DNA of 64,000 nucleotides from Pseudomonas synxantha (GTDB lineage Bacteria; Pseudomonadota; Gammaproteobacteria; Pseudomonadales; Pseudomonadaceae): contig NZ_LT629786.1 in the NCBI RefSeq assembly GCF_900105675.1, forward strand, positions 3,720,001 to 3,784,000, in the 5' to 3' direction. A program made the position numbers and the translations under genes. This document shows, in pieces, positions 1 to 8,733 of this stretch (within the stretch, counting starts at the first letter, position 1; every line of letters starts with the position of its first letter). The notes below the pieces were generated by a model. The model did no database searches. It had not been told where the DNA came from and saw only the letters and a program-made list of their open reading frames with translations.

Positions 1-1
1 C

Positions 2-529
2 GACCCGGTGCAGCACCTGGCGTTGAGCACGGTATCGCCGTTTGTCTGGTCCTATGAGGAGAAGACAGAGACGGCGCTGCAGAAGATCATCGACCCGTGC
101 CACGCGCCCGTATCCTCTTACTTGCACGAACGTGAGTTGACCTGTGGCGTCAGCGTCCCTATTCACCTGCCCCGGGGCGGCTTCGCGTCGCTGACCGGGT
201 TGCGCACCGGCAAGGCGCGCACGGTATTGAAGGACGCACAACATACGTTGGCCGATTTCAGCCTGATTACCCATGCCTTGCAGGAAGCGGCCTACCCGTT
301 GTTCAGCAAGGAGCTAAGGGCCTACCCGCATATCCACCTGACCAAGCGCGAACGCGAATGCCTCAAATGGGCCGCCGACGGCCTGACCGCTGCCGAAATT
401 GCCACGCAATTGAGTCGTTCCCTGGCGGTGGTCACCCTGCACCTGGCCTCGGCCATGCACAAACTGGGGGCCAAGAACCGCGTACAGGCGGTGGTGCGAG
501 CCACCCATTACCGTCTGCTGGAAGGTTGA
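2..529 (+). CDS. LuxR-family regulator, 5' end missing (likely plant-associated LuxR solo)
   Basis: C-terminal part of a quorum-sensing type LuxR regulator; the reading frame is open at the window edge, so the true start lies upstream and the GTG at 8 is probably internal. The visible part begins inside the autoinducer-binding domain: the Asp-Pro pair (D-P-V-Q-H), a following Trp (F-V-W) and the G-V-S-V-P-I-H strand match conserved ligand-pocket positions of the family. The last ~65 residues are a LuxR helix-turn-helix starting L-T-K-R-E-R-E-C-L-K-W. No luxI-type synthase is seen in the window, and the next gene is a proline iminopeptidase. That pairing is the hallmark of the PsoR/OryR/XccR/PipR group of plant-responsive LuxR solos. 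The diagnostic W/Y substitutions lie upstream of the window, so subgroup assignment is inference. Confidence 0.85.
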   Translation, partial: DPVQHLALSTVSPFVWSYEEKTETALQKIIDPCHAPVSSYLHERELTCGVSVPIHLPRGGFASLTGLRTGKARTVLKDAQHTLADFSLITHALQEAAYPLFSKELRAYPHIHLTKRERECLKWAADGLTAAEIATQLSRSLAVVTLHLASAMHKLGAKNRVQAVVRATHYRLLEG

Positions 530-541
530 CCCACCGGAAAA

Positions 542-561
542 ACCTAGCTGTTTTGCTAGTT
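542..561. promoter_or_regulatory. Candidate lux box upstream of the iminopeptidase gene
   Basis: ACCTAGCTGTTTTGCTAGTT is an imperfect inverted repeat whose outer halves (CTAGC / GCTAG) are symmetric. It fits the LuxR-type consensus CT-N12-AG exactly. It lies 12 bp after the LuxR stop codon and about 60 bp before the iminopeptidase start. Binding by the adjacent regulator is inferred from position and symmetry only. Confidence 0.55.
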
Positions 562-621
562 ACCTAAACTTTTTGTTCAGACTATCGTAGCCCTGATCCT
601 TTTTTCAGAGCGGGGCACGAA

Positions 622-1554
622 ATGGAATTCATCGAAAAAGTTCGCGAAGGCTACGCGCCCTTTGGCGCCTATCAGACCTGGTATCGCGTCACGGGCGACC
701 TGACCACAGGCCGTACGCCGTTGGTGATCATCCATGGCGGCCCGGGCTGCACCCACGATTACGTCGATGCCTTCAAGGACGTCGCCGCCAGCGGCCACGC
801 GGTGATTCACTACGATCAGTTGGGCAATGGCCGCTCCACGCACTTGCCGGATAAAGACCCATCGTTCTGGACCATCAGCCTGTTCCTCGACGAGTTGAAT
901 AACCTGCTGGACCACCTGCAGATCAGCGATAACTACGCGATCCTCGGCCAATCCTGGGGCGGCATGCTGGGCAGCGAACACGCGATCCTGCAGCCCAAGG
1001 GCCTGCGCGCGTTTATTCCCGCCAACTCACCGACCTGCATGCGCACCTGGGTCAGCGAAGCCAACCGCCTGCGCAAGTTGTTGCCTGAGGGCGTGCATGA
1101 AACCCTGCTCAAGCACGAACAGGCCGGCACCTATCAAGATCCGGAATACCTGGCCGCCTCGCGGGTTTTCTATGATCAGCACGTGTGCCGCGTCAAACCC
1201 TGGCCGGAAGAAGTGGCGCGCACCTTCGCCCAGGTCGATGCAGACCCGACGGTGTACCACGCCATGAGCGGTCCGACCGAATTCCACGTGATCGGTAGCT
1301 TGAAGGACTGGAACGTGAACGGTCGCCTCGCGGCAATCAAGGTGCCGACCCTGGTGATTTCCGGCCGACATGACGAGGCCACGCCGCTGGTGGTCAAACC
1401 GTTCCTGGATGAAATCGCAGACGTGCGCTGGGCATTGTTTGAAGACTCCAGCCACATGCCCCATGTGGAAGAACGCCAGGCGTGCATGGGGACGGTGGTG
1501 AAGTTTCTGGATGAGGTGTGTTCAGTCCCGCACACAGCCCGCAAGGCCGGCTAG
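622..1554 (+). CDS. pip: Proline iminopeptidase-family alpha/beta hydrolase
   Basis: A 310-residue alpha/beta hydrolase of the prolyl aminopeptidase family, predicted to remove N-terminal proline (or similar residues) from short peptides in the cytoplasm; there is no signal peptide. Visible motifs are the oxyanion-hole H-G-G-P-G at about 38-42, the nucleophile elbow G-Q-S-W-G-G with Ser111, a late Asp in G-R-H-D-E-A-T-P, and the catalytic His in S-S-H-M-P-H. Length is normal for the family. It follows a LuxR-type regulator and a candidate lux box, the neighbourhood of pip genes controlled by plant-sensing LuxR solos. Its role there may be to process a plant-derived peptide or amide signal, which is inference. 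True substrate could differ, since the family also includes amidases. Confidence 0.85.
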   Translation: MEFIEKVREGYAPFGAYQTWYRVTGDLTTGRTPLVIIHGGPGCTHDYVDAFKDVAASGHAVIHYDQLGNGRSTHLPDKDPSFWTISLFLDELNNLLDHLQISDNYAILGQSWGGMLGSEHAILQPKGLRAFIPANSPTCMRTWVSEANRLRKLLPEGVHETLLKHEQAGTYQDPEYLAASRVFYDQHVCRVKPWPEEVARTFAQVDADPTVYHAMSGPTEFHVIGSLKDWNVNGRLAAIKVPTLVISGRHDEATPLVVKPFLDEIADVRWALFEDSSHMPHVEERQACMGTVVKFLDEVCSVPHTARKAG

Positions 1555-1560
1555 ATTCCA

Positions 1561-1652
1561 ATGTGGGAAGGGGCTTGCTCCCGATGACGGTGTATCAGTC
1601 AATATCTTCAGTGGCTGACACACTGCTATCGGGAGCAAGCCCCCTCCCACAT
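1561..1652. repeat. REPIN (two REP copies in inverted orientation)
   Basis: Two copies of the GTGGGA-GGGGCTTGCTCCCGAT motif face each other around a short spacer. It sits between the convergent iminopeptidase and permease genes. The first copy has one base difference from the common motif. Confidence 0.9.
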
Positions 1653-1654
1653 TT

Positions 1655-3157
1655 TTAGACCTCTGTAGTTTCGGGTTTTGCGGTTTTCTTTGAGGTATCC
1701 GCTACCAGGGGAATCTCCTTGCCCTCTGCATCAAACAACTTCCCGCCCCTGTAGTAATCCCCGTCACGCAACGCGGCCACATCGCGGAAGCACAAACTGC
1801 GCTCAGTCCCCGCCACAAACACTGACTGCTGGTCCGAGTTACCCGCGGTGAAGTGGTTGAAGGCCAGGTTCAGCAGGATCGCCATGATCGCCGACGAACT
1901 GATGCCCGAATGGAAGATGGTCGCGAACCAGCTTGGAAAGTGATCATAGAAGCTCGGCGCGGCAATTGGGATCATGCCGAAGCCAATGGACGTGGCCACG
2001 ATGATCAGGTTCATGTTGTTGCGGTAATCCACCTTGGACAGCGTGCGGATACCACTGGCCGCCACCGTGCCAAACAACACAATGCCTGCACCGCCAAGCA
2101 CCGAGGTTGGCACTGCGGCGATCACCCGGCCCATGAACGGCAACAGGCCGAGCACCACCAGGAATACCCCGCCGGTAGCCACCACAAATCGGCTCTTCAC
2201 TCCAGTCACCGCCACCAGGCCAACGTTCTGGGCGAACGCGCTTTGGGTGAAGGAACCGAAGATCGGTGCAAACATACTCGACAACATATCCGCACGCAGG
2301 CCATTGCCCAGGCGCTTGGAATCCACCTTGGTGTCGATAATCTCACCCACCGCCAGGATATCCGCCGAGGTTTCCACCAGGGTCACCATCACCACGATGC
2401 ACATGGAAATGATCGCTGCCACATGAAAGGTCGGCATGCCGAAATGGAAAGGTGTGGGGAAGCCGAACATCGGCCCCTGGGTCACGCCGGAGAAGTCAGC
2501 CATGCCGAGCAGCACCGCGATCACCGTGCCAATCACCATCGCCAGCAGGATCGACAAGCGCGAGATGGTTGCGCTGCCGATTTTGCTCAACAACAGCACC
2601 AACACCAGGGTCAATGCGGCCAGGCCGATATTCGACATGCTGCCGAAATCCGCCGCACGGCTATTGCCACCCATGGCCCAACGCGCCGCCACGGGCATCA
2701 GGGTCAGGCCGATGGTGGTGATCACAATGCCGGTCACCAGCGGCGGGAAAAACTTGGTAATTCGCGAGAACACCGGGGTGATCAACAGGCCGATCAACGA
2801 AGCGGCCATGACTGCGCCAAGAATCGCCGGGATCCCTCCCGCACCGTCACTGCCGACAATCGCCACCATGGTGGCCACGCCCGCGAACGACACGCCCTGC
2901 ACCAGCGGCAACTGACAGCCGAAGAACGGCAGGCCAAGGGTTTGCAACAAGGTGGCCAGGCCACCGGCAAACAGCGATGCCGCGATCAACAGGCCGATAT
3001 CCGCTGGCGACAACCCGGCGGCCTGGCCGACGATCAACGGTACGGCGACGATGCCGCCATACATGGTGAGCACATGCTGCAGGCCGTAAGCCATGTTGGC
3101 GGCGACGCCCAGATTCTCGTCTTCGGGCCGCTGCGGTGACGCCTTCGGGATAGTCAT
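1655..3157 (-). CDS. NCS2-family purine/pyrimidine permease (uracil-xanthine permease type)
   Basis: A 500-residue inner-membrane transporter of the nucleobase:cation symporter-2 (NAT) family, which imports xanthine, uric acid or uracil with protons. It is rich in hydrophobic segments, about 12-14, and carries the family signature around the stretch Q-S-A-F-A-Q-N-V-G followed by T-G-V-K-S-R. The S/T-G-V-K-S-R form resembles xanthine/urate carriers more than UraA, but specificity is not certain. The C-terminal ~40 residues form a charged cytoplasmic tail. It diverges from a Tsx-like outer-membrane channel gene, with a palindrome between them, and lies close to punC/punR. This suggests a purine scavenging and export locus. 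Confidence 0.9.
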   Translation of the reverse strand: MTIPKASPQRPEDENLGVAANMAYGLQHVLTMYGGIVAVPLIVGQAAGLSPADIGLLIAASLFAGGLATLLQTLGLPFFGCQLPLVQGVSFAGVATMVAIVGSDGAGGIPAILGAVMAASLIGLLITPVFSRITKFFPPLVTGIVITTIGLTLMPVAARWAMGGNSRAADFGSMSNIGLAALTLVLVLLLSKIGSATISRLSILLAMVIGTVIAVLLGMADFSGVTQGPMFGFPTPFHFGMPTFHVAAIISMCIVVMVTLVETSADILAVGEIIDTKVDSKRLGNGLRADMLSSMFAPIFGSFTQSAFAQNVGLVAVTGVKSRFVVATGGVFLVVLGLLPFMGRVIAAVPTSVLGGAGIVLFGTVAASGIRTLSKVDYRNNMNLIIVATSIGFGMIPIAAPSFYDHFPSWFATIFHSGISSSAIMAILLNLAFNHFTAGNSDQQSVFVAGTERSLCFRDVAALRDGDYYRGGKLFDAEGKEIPLVADTSKKTAKPETTEV

Positions 3158-3224
3158 GGTGAGAGGTTCTCTGTTTTTGTTGTGCGCTCACTGTATGCAA
3201 TATTAAGACTGTATGTCCATAGAG

Positions 3225-3234
3225 TTGTATACAA
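3225..3234. promoter_or_regulatory. Palindromic operator candidate between permease and channel genes
   Basis: TTGTATACAA is a perfect 10-bp palindrome. Related TGTATG words occur at about 3192 and 3210 in the same 158-bp divergent spacer. The motif resembles operators of GntR/FadR-subfamily regulators. No such regulator is encoded nearby, so the assignment is a guess from symmetry and position. Confidence 0.35.
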
Positions 3235-3315
3235 TCAATCGAACAAGATACCCTCCCGCGGCGTTACAAAAATAATCCGGCCGTCATGAGCCAGAACGCC
3301 AAAGGACCAACAATA

Positions 3316-4149
3316 ATGAAAAAGGCACTACAGGGCGCCACCGTTGCATTGACCCTTCTCGGCGGCGGCGAGGCTGTCGCGGTGGAATGGATGAACAACA
3401 GCGTAGGTTTTCGCTACGGCCAGCACTTCACCAACCCAAACAACCCCGACGATTTCAGCAAGCGCATCTACAGCTTTACCCACGCCAGCGGCTACCGCTA
3501 TGGCAGTAACTTCCTCAACCTGGATGTGTTCCTGTCCGACAGCCGCGACCCACGCAAGGGCACCGACCACGGCGGCAGCGAGGTGTACGCCGTGTACCGG
3601 CACCAGTTGTATGCCTCGCGGGTGTTCGATCTGCCGCCGGGCACTGGCCTGGTCAAGGATTACGCGCTGACCCTGGGTTTTGACGCCAACCGCAACAACA
3701 ACTTCGCCTCAGCCAAAAAGCGCGCCCTGGTGATCGGCCCGACCTTGAAGTTCAACACCGTCGGCGTACTGGACCTGAGCCTGATGTACTACAAGGAAAG
3801 GAACCACACCGGCATCCCCGGCGCGCGAGAGTCAAACCATACGTTCGACGACAGCTACATGCTCAACCTGACCTGGATGCGCTCTTTCGAGGTCGGCAAC
3901 CATGCGGCGAAGCTCCAGGGGTTTATCAATTATGTCGGGGAGAAAGGCGAGGACTACCATGGCCGCGATACCGCGCCAGAAGCGCTGATGCGTACGGCTC
4001 TGATGATGGCGGTACGGCCGGGGAAAAGCGTCAAGCCGAACCTGTACCTGGGGGTGGGCTATGAATACTGGCATAACAAATTCGGTGTGGACGGGGGGCG
4101 GGGAACCCGCACCTCAACACCCACCCTGAACATGGAAGTGACGTTCTAA
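3316..4149 (+). CDS. Tsx-like nucleoside-specific outer-membrane channel
   Basis: Outer-membrane beta-barrel of the OmpK/Tsx (nucleoside-specific channel) family, predicted to let nucleosides or nucleobases cross the outer membrane. The ATG at 3316 is chosen because it follows an AGGA Shine-Dalgarno at about 3302 and starts a clean signal peptide (M-K-K-A-L-Q-G-A-T-V-A-L...). An upstream in-frame start at 3286 would bury that signal. The mature protein has alternating aromatic strands and ends in Phe (M-E-V-T-F), the usual barrel-assembly signal. It diverges from the NCS2 permease and probably shares its regulation, giving paired outer- and inner-membrane uptake steps. The exact ligand is not visible. 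Confidence 0.8.
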   Translation: MKKALQGATVALTLLGGGEAVAVEWMNNSVGFRYGQHFTNPNNPDDFSKRIYSFTHASGYRYGSNFLNLDVFLSDSRDPRKGTDHGGSEVYAVYRHQLYASRVFDLPPGTGLVKDYALTLGFDANRNNNFASAKKRALVIGPTLKFNTVGVLDLSLMYYKERNHTGIPGARESNHTFDDSYMLNLTWMRSFEVGNHAAKLQGFINYVGEKGEDYHGRDTAPEALMRTALMMAVRPGKSVKPNLYLGVGYEYWHNKFGVDGGRGTRTSTPTLNMEVTF

Positions 4150-4168
4150 CTGAGTAAATTCAGCACCA

Positions 4169-4198
4169 ATGTGGGAGGGGGCTTGTTCCCTCCCACAT
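4169..4198. repeat. Minimal REP hairpin between convergent genes
   Basis: A compact inverted repeat in which the GTGGGAGGGGGCTTG half runs directly into TTCCCTCCCAC. It looks like a REPIN that has lost its spacer. It separates the convergent channel and punC genes and could act as a bidirectional terminator. Confidence 0.7.
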
Positions 4199-4211
4199 TT
4201 TGACCACATTG

Positions 4212-5402
4212 TCACTTCAGATCAGTTGCCAGCTCGGAGCAATCTGCTTTCGGCCGCGCCAGCCAATACCCCAACACCGCCAACGGCGCCGTCGCCAACA
4301 TAACAATCACCGTAATCATCAGCGGTTGCTCGATCATCGACGACACCAACAAGCTGGCCAGGAAGCACAGTCCCAGTTGCAGGGTGTTTTGCAGTGCCGC
4401 TGCCTTGCCGGAGTTTTCTGCAAACGGCATCAGCGCATTCGCCACCACAATCGGGTAGCTGGCGCCGTTGCACAGCGCCATCAGGCAGAACGGGATCAGC
4501 AAGGTGGTCAAGGTCGGCACGCTCAGGGTGGCGACCAGGTACAACGCCACCATGCTCAAGCAATACGCAGCCAGCAGCCACGGCAACAGGGCTTTGCCCG
4601 ACAGGTGTTGCAGGGCGCTACGGCAACTATAGCCACCAACGAGAAACGCCAGGGTCGGCAACACGTAGCTGAGGCCGATGTCATTCGGGCTGTAGCCCAT
4701 GCCCCCCAGGATGAACGGCGAGGCCGTAAGCCAGGCGAAGAAGCTGGCTGAGCAGGCAGCGAAGATCATCACATTGCCGGTAAACACTTTAGAGGTGAGC
4801 AACTGCCCATAACCGAGGCGCGTGGGGGCACCCTCCTGCTCAAGACGCTTGGGCAGGCTGCGCAGGAACAGCGTCGGCAACAGCAGCAACAGCGACACCA
4901 CCAGCAACACGCCGAAGATCGCCTGCCAGCCAAAGTGATTCAACACCAAGGCGCCTAACAGGGGCGCCAGGGCCGGTGACAGCGACATCAATGGCATGAT
5001 GCTGGCGAATACGCGGTGGGCCTTGTCGGCCGGGTAGCGATCGATCACCAAGGCCTGCCAGCTTACGGCGGCAGCACATACGCCAATCGCCTGGATAAAG
5101 CGCAGGGCCAGCAGTTGCGGCGCGGTCTCGACCCAGAACATACCCAGGCACCCGAGCACAAACAGGCTCAGGCCAGTGAGCAGGATCGGCTTGCGCCCAA
5201 GGCGGTCCGACAACGGCCCCCACACCAACTGCCCCACCGCAAAGCCGGCGAGGAAAATGCTCAAGCTGGCACCCACCGCGCCGGCGCCAATCTGTAACTG
5301 CTCGCCCATGGCGCCAAACGCCGGCAAGTACATGTCCATGGCGAGATAGCCGAGCATGCTCAGCCCCGCCAGATACCAGGTAAAACCAAAAGAATTTTTC
5401 AT
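4212..5402 (-). CDS. punC: MFS purine nucleoside efflux pump PunC
   Basis: A 396-residue, 12-TM transporter of the Bcr/CflA drug-efflux branch of the MFS. The whole sequence follows E. coli PunC (YdhC), which exports purine ribonucleosides: the start region [11 protein letters not shown], the motif-A loop [11 protein letters not shown], and [11 protein letters not shown] all correspond. It is divergently transcribed from punR, as in enterobacteria, so it is expected to be activated by PunR in response to purines. The 3' end faces the Tsx-like channel gene. Its position beside an NCS2 permease and a nucleoside channel supports a purine role. Assignment rests on remembered family sequence, not on a search. 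Confidence 0.85.
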   Translation of the reverse strand: MKNSFGFTWYLAGLSMLGYLAMDMYLPAFGAMGEQLQIGAGAVGASLSIFLAGFAVGQLVWGPLSDRLGRKPILLTGLSLFVLGCLGMFWVETAPQLLALRFIQAIGVCAAAVSWQALVIDRYPADKAHRVFASIMPLMSLSPALAPLLGALVLNHFGWQAIFGVLLVVSLLLLLPTLFLRSLPKRLEQEGAPTRLGYGQLLTSKVFTGNVMIFAACSASFFAWLTASPFILGGMGYSPNDIGLSYVLPTLAFLVGGYSCRSALQHLSGKALLPWLLAAYCLSMVALYLVATLSVPTLTTLLIPFCLMALCNGASYPIVVANALMPFAENSGKAAALQNTLQLGLCFLASLLVSSMIEQPLMITVIVMLATAPLAVLGYWLARPKADCSELATDLK

Positions 5403-5486
5403 CGAAGCCTTGTAGATACTGCCATCAAACTATTTGCTGACTGGCGCCTATTATGAAGCTGACAATGTGTGTGTGAAGCGATAATA

Positions 5487-5505
5487 ATTGGATACTCTTA
5501 TCAAT
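5487..5505. promoter_or_regulatory. Candidate PunR operator in the punC-punR spacer
   Basis: ATTGGATACTCTTATCAAT is a near-palindrome (GATA-N4-TATC core with ATTG/AAT flanks). It sits 20 bp before the punR start, within the 122-bp divergent region. LysR regulators usually bind interrupted dyads here. No binding data can be read from sequence. Confidence 0.35.
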
Positions 5506-5524
5506 AATTTTGAAGGCAATCGCC

Positions 5525-6481
5525 ATGTGGTCCGAATATTCTCTGGATGTGGTCGATGCGGTGGCCCGCCACGGCAGCTTCAGTGCCGCTGCCCAGGAAC
5601 TGCACCGCGTGCCGTCGGCCATCAGCTACACGGTACGTCAGCTTGAGGAATGGCTGGCCGTGCCCTTGTTTGTGCGCAGGCATCGTGACGTAGAGCTGAC
5701 TCCCGCCGGCCGTCTGTTTATCGACGAGGCCCGCGGCGTGATGAAAAAAATGCTTGGCACCCGCCGCTTGTGCCAACAGGTGGCCAATGGCTGGAGTGGC
5801 CAGTTGAAGGTGGCCGTGGACTCCATCGTCAAACCCCAGCGTTGCCGACAACTGGTGCTGGACTTCTATCGGCAGTTTCCCGAAGTGGAACTGCTGCTTG
5901 AATACGAGGTGTACAACGGCGTGTGGGATGCACTAGCCGACGAGCGCACCGACATCGTGATCGGCGCCACCAGCGCGGTACCGGTGTCCAGCCACTTTAG
6001 CTTCCGCGACATGGGCCTGTTGAACTGGTTGTGCGTGGTCAGTACGCGGCACCCGTTGGCGGCGGTGGAAGGTTTGCTCAGTGATGACCAACTGCGCCCC
6101 TTCGCCTCACTGTGCATGACCGACACCTCGCGCAACCTGCCCAAGCGCGACACCTGGACCCTGGATAACCAGCGCCGCCTGGTGGTGCCCAATTGGGCTT
6201 CGGCGCTGGATTGCCTGCGCGATGGCCTGTGTGTGGGCATGGCCCCGGCCCATCAGGTGTTGCCGTGGATCGAAAAGGGCGAGTTGGTGGCGCTGCAATT
6301 AAGTCGACCGTTCCCGGCCAGCCCATCATGTGTCGCCTGGGCGCAGAGCAAGCTTTCGCCGGCCATGGCGTGGTTGCTGGAGTATCTGGGGGATACACAG
6401 ACCATGAATCAGGAATGGCTGAATGGCCCACCCTCTGAACCCTACACAGAACCACTGTGGGAGGGGGCTTGCTCCCGATAG
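5525..6481 (+). CDS. punR: LysR-family regulator PunR
   Basis: LysR-type activator of the divergent punC pump. The N-terminal winged helix starts M-W-S-E-Y-S-L-D-V-V-D-A-V and continues S-F-S-A-A-A-Q-E-L-H-R-V-P-S, nearly identical to E. coli PunR (YdhB). The effector domain keeps Y-N-G-V-W-D-A-L and D-T-S-R-N-L-P-K-R. The ATG at 5525 is preferred over an in-frame TTG at 5510: GAAGGC lies 7 bp upstream and homologues begin M-W-S-E-Y. The last ~10 residues (E-P-L-W-E-G-A-C-S-R) are encoded by the first arm of a REPIN that overlaps the gene end, so the native tail has probably been replaced. The effect on function is likely small because the tail lies outside the domain. Confidence 0.88.
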   Translation: MWSEYSLDVVDAVARHGSFSAAAQELHRVPSAISYTVRQLEEWLAVPLFVRRHRDVELTPAGRLFIDEARGVMKKMLGTRRLCQQVANGWSGQLKVAVDSIVKPQRCRQLVLDFYRQFPEVELLLEYEVYNGVWDALADERTDIVIGATSAVPVSSHFSFRDMGLLNWLCVVSTRHPLAAVEGLLSDDQLRPFASLCMTDTSRNLPKRDTWTLDNQRRLVVPNWASALDCLRDGLCVGMAPAHQVLPWIEKGELVALQLSRPFPASPSCVAWAQSKLSPAMAWLLEYLGDTQTMNQEWLNGPPSEPYTEPLWEGACSR

Positions 6482-6542
6482 CGGTGTAGTCGATATCTTC
6501 AGTGGCTGAACCACTGCTATCGGGAGCAAGCCCCCTCCCACA
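6457..6542. repeat. REPIN overlapping the 3' end of punR
   Basis: Two inverted REP copies; the left copy lies inside punR and supplies its last codons and stop. It separates punR from the convergent aminotransferase gene, which ends 14 bp further on. Confidence 0.9.
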
Positions 6543-6555
6543 CTTTGATCGTATT

Positions 6556-7725
6556 TCAACCCAATAAGCGGGTGATGGCCCGCACAATCATTTCTACTTC
6601 CTGGCGCTGCAAAGTCAGCGGCGGCAACAGGCGAATAATCTTGCCCCGCGTGACGTTAATCAACAACCCATGCTCCTGGGCGGCACGTTGCGCCAGGTCG
6701 CGGTAAGGGCCGGCCAGTTCGATCCCGATCATCAAGCCCTTGCCGCGAATCGCCCGTACCTGCGGGTGCTCGTCCAATTCCATGTGCAACCGCGCCAGCA
6801 GGTATTCACCCTGGTGTGCCGCGTTCTGTAGCAAACCTTGCTGTTCAATAATCTCCAGCACGGTACAGCCCACGCGACAGGCCAGTGGGTTGCCGCCAAA
6901 GGTACTGCCATGGCTGCCTGGCGTGAACAGCTCGGCAACGGCGGCCCGAGCCAGGCAGGCGCCGATGGGCACGCCATTGCCGAGGCCTTTGGCCAGGGTC
7001 ATCACATCCGGCACGATGCCTTCGTGCTGGAAGGCAAACCAGGCGCCGGTGCGCCCGATGCCGGTCTGGATTTCGTCGAGCATCATCAACCAGCCGTTGC
7101 GCGTGCAGTGGTCGCGCAGGGCTTTGAGGTAACCCGGTGGGGCCACCAGCACACCACTTTCACCCTGGATCGGCTCGAGCAGCACCGCCGCGATGCGCGT
7201 GCCGTATTGCCGGGTAACCGCCTCCAAGGCGGCCATATCGCCAAAGCCAACCTTAATGAAGTCTCCGGGCAGGCGCTGAAACCCCAGGCGCACCGACGGC
7301 CCGTCGCTGGCGGCCATGGTGCCAAGCGTGCGGCCGTGAAAGGCGTTCTCCATCACCACCACCAGCGGCTGTTCAATGCCTTTTTTCCAGCCATGCAAGC
7401 GCGCCAGCTTCAGCGCCGTCTCGTTGGCCTCGGCGCCGGAGTTGTTGAAAAACGCACGGTCCAGCCCGGACAGTTGGGCCAGGCGCAGGGCAAGCCGTTG
7501 TTGCCAGTCGATGCTGTAGAGGTTGGACGTGTGCAGCAGCAGGCCGGCCTGTTCACTGATGGCCGCTACCAGCCTGGGATGGGAATGACCGACATTGGTC
7601 ACTGCCACGCCGGCAACTGCATCCAGGTATTCACGGCCTTGCTGGTCCCACAAGCGCGTGCCCAGGCCACGACTGAAGCTCAGGGCCAAGGGTTGATAGG
7701 TGCTCATCAGGCAGGCGGCGGTCAT
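6556..7725 (-). CDS. Class-III PLP aminotransferase, acetylornithine aminotransferase type
   Basis: A 389-residue omega/class-III aminotransferase of the ArgD family, predicted to transfer an amino group from acetylornithine or a similar terminal amine to 2-oxoglutarate. Visible motifs are [12 protein letters not shown] (phosphate site), [19 protein letters not shown] (the Asp contacting PLP) and T-L-A-K-G-L-G-N-G with the Schiff-base Lys. The ATG at 7725 has GGAGCC about 10 bp upstream; a second Met lies six codons in. It is divergent from a LysR gene that may control it. In Pseudomonas the main argD usually sits in another locus, so this could be a paralogue with a catabolic role. Substrate is unproven. 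Confidence 0.85.
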   Translation of the reverse strand: MTAACLMSTYQPLALSFSRGLGTRLWDQQGREYLDAVAGVAVTNVGHSHPRLVAAISEQAGLLLHTSNLYSIDWQQRLALRLAQLSGLDRAFFNNSGAEANETALKLARLHGWKKGIEQPLVVVMENAFHGRTLGTMAASDGPSVRLGFQRLPGDFIKVGFGDMAALEAVTRQYGTRIAAVLLEPIQGESGVLVAPPGYLKALRDHCTRNGWLMMLDEIQTGIGRTGAWFAFQHEGIVPDVMTLAKGLGNGVPIGACLARAAVAELFTPGSHGSTFGGNPLACRVGCTVLEIIEQQGLLQNAAHQGEYLLARLHMELDEHPQVRAIRGKGLMIGIELAGPYRDLAQRAAQEHGLLINVTRGKIIRLLPPLTLQRQEVEMIVRAITRLLG

Positions 7726-7827
7726 GGGGGTGGCTCCAGTGCATCGTTGGGATGGTTTCAGTATCGTTAACCACCCTTGCTGGATAAACTCTGAATTCCT
7801 GCAATGACTTTAAACCAGGGGTTGATA

Positions 7828-8733
7828 ATGGACTTGTTCCAGGCAATGTCGGTGTACGTGAAAGTCGTCGAGACTGGCAGCATGACCGCCGCCGCCCACG
7901 AATGCGGGATGTCGACCACCATGGTGGGCAACCATTTGCGTGCCCTGGAGCAACGGCTGGGCGTCAGCCTGCTCAAACGCACTACGCGTAAACAGAACCT
8001 TACGGAATTTGGCGCGCAGTATTATCAGCGCTGCCTGGAGGTATTGGGGCTGGTGGCCGATTCCGAGCTAATGGCCGAACAGATCCACAGCGACACCCCC
8101 AAAGGCAGCCTGCGTATCACTGCGCCGCCCGTGTTCGGCACCGAACGCCTGGTGCCGGCCCTAAGCGAGTTTTCCCAGCGCTACCCGCTTATCGACCTGT
8201 ACGTGGTGCTGAGCAATGAGCGGATGGACCTCGTAGACAGCGGCTTCGACGTGGCGATCCGCCTGGGCGAACTGGCAACATCCAGCGTGATCGCCAGGCC
8301 CATGCAGCCCTACACCCTCACGCTGTGCGCGTCACCTGCGTACCTGGCGCGACGGGGTACGCCGCAGACGCCAGATGACCTGCAGCAGCACGATTGCCTC
8401 GCGTTCGCCTACCCCGCGAATGACAACTGGCGCGACACCGATAAACTCTGGCGCATGACCGGGGATGAAGGCCAGGTGGAAGTCCCGGTTGGCGGCTCAT
8501 TGACCATCAACAGCTCGCAAGGCTTGCGCCAGGCGGCCATCAACGGCATGGGCATCATCATGCTGGCCGATGCCCTGGTGCAACCGGACCTGGAGAACGG
8601 CAAGCTGGTGGCCTTGCTAACCACCTATAAACTACCCAGCCGCCCCATGCACCTGCTGTATCGCCAGGACCGCTATCGCCTGCCCAAGCTGCGGGCGTTC
8701 GTCGACTTCGCCATGGAGAAATGGGCGCCCTAG
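7828..8733 (+). CDS. LysR-family transcriptional regulator
   Basis: A 301-residue LysR-type regulator of the CrgA/YafC-like branch, with an N-terminal winged helix (D-L-F-Q-A-M-S-V-Y-V-K-V-V-E-T-G-S) and a substrate-binding domain beginning near G-S-L-R-I-T-A-P. The ATG at 7828 is preferred: AGGGG precedes it by about 10 bp and homologues begin M-D-x-F; an in-frame start at 7804 lacks such a site. It is divergent from the class-III aminotransferase, 102 bp apart, the classic LysR-target arrangement, so control of that gene is plausible. Its stop codon shares bases 8730-8733 (CTAG) with the stop of the convergent HAD gene. Confidence 0.85.
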   Translation: MDLFQAMSVYVKVVETGSMTAAAHECGMSTTMVGNHLRALEQRLGVSLLKRTTRKQNLTEFGAQYYQRCLEVLGLVADSELMAEQIHSDTPKGSLRITAPPVFGTERLVPALSEFSQRYPLIDLYVVLSNERMDLVDSGFDVAIRLGELATSSVIARPMQPYTLTLCASPAYLARRGTPQTPDDLQQHDCLAFAYPANDNWRDTDKLWRMTGDEGQVEVPVGGSLTINSSQGLRQAAINGMGIIMLADALVQPDLENGKLVALLTTYKLPSRPMHLLYRQDRYRLPKLRAFVDFAMEKWAP

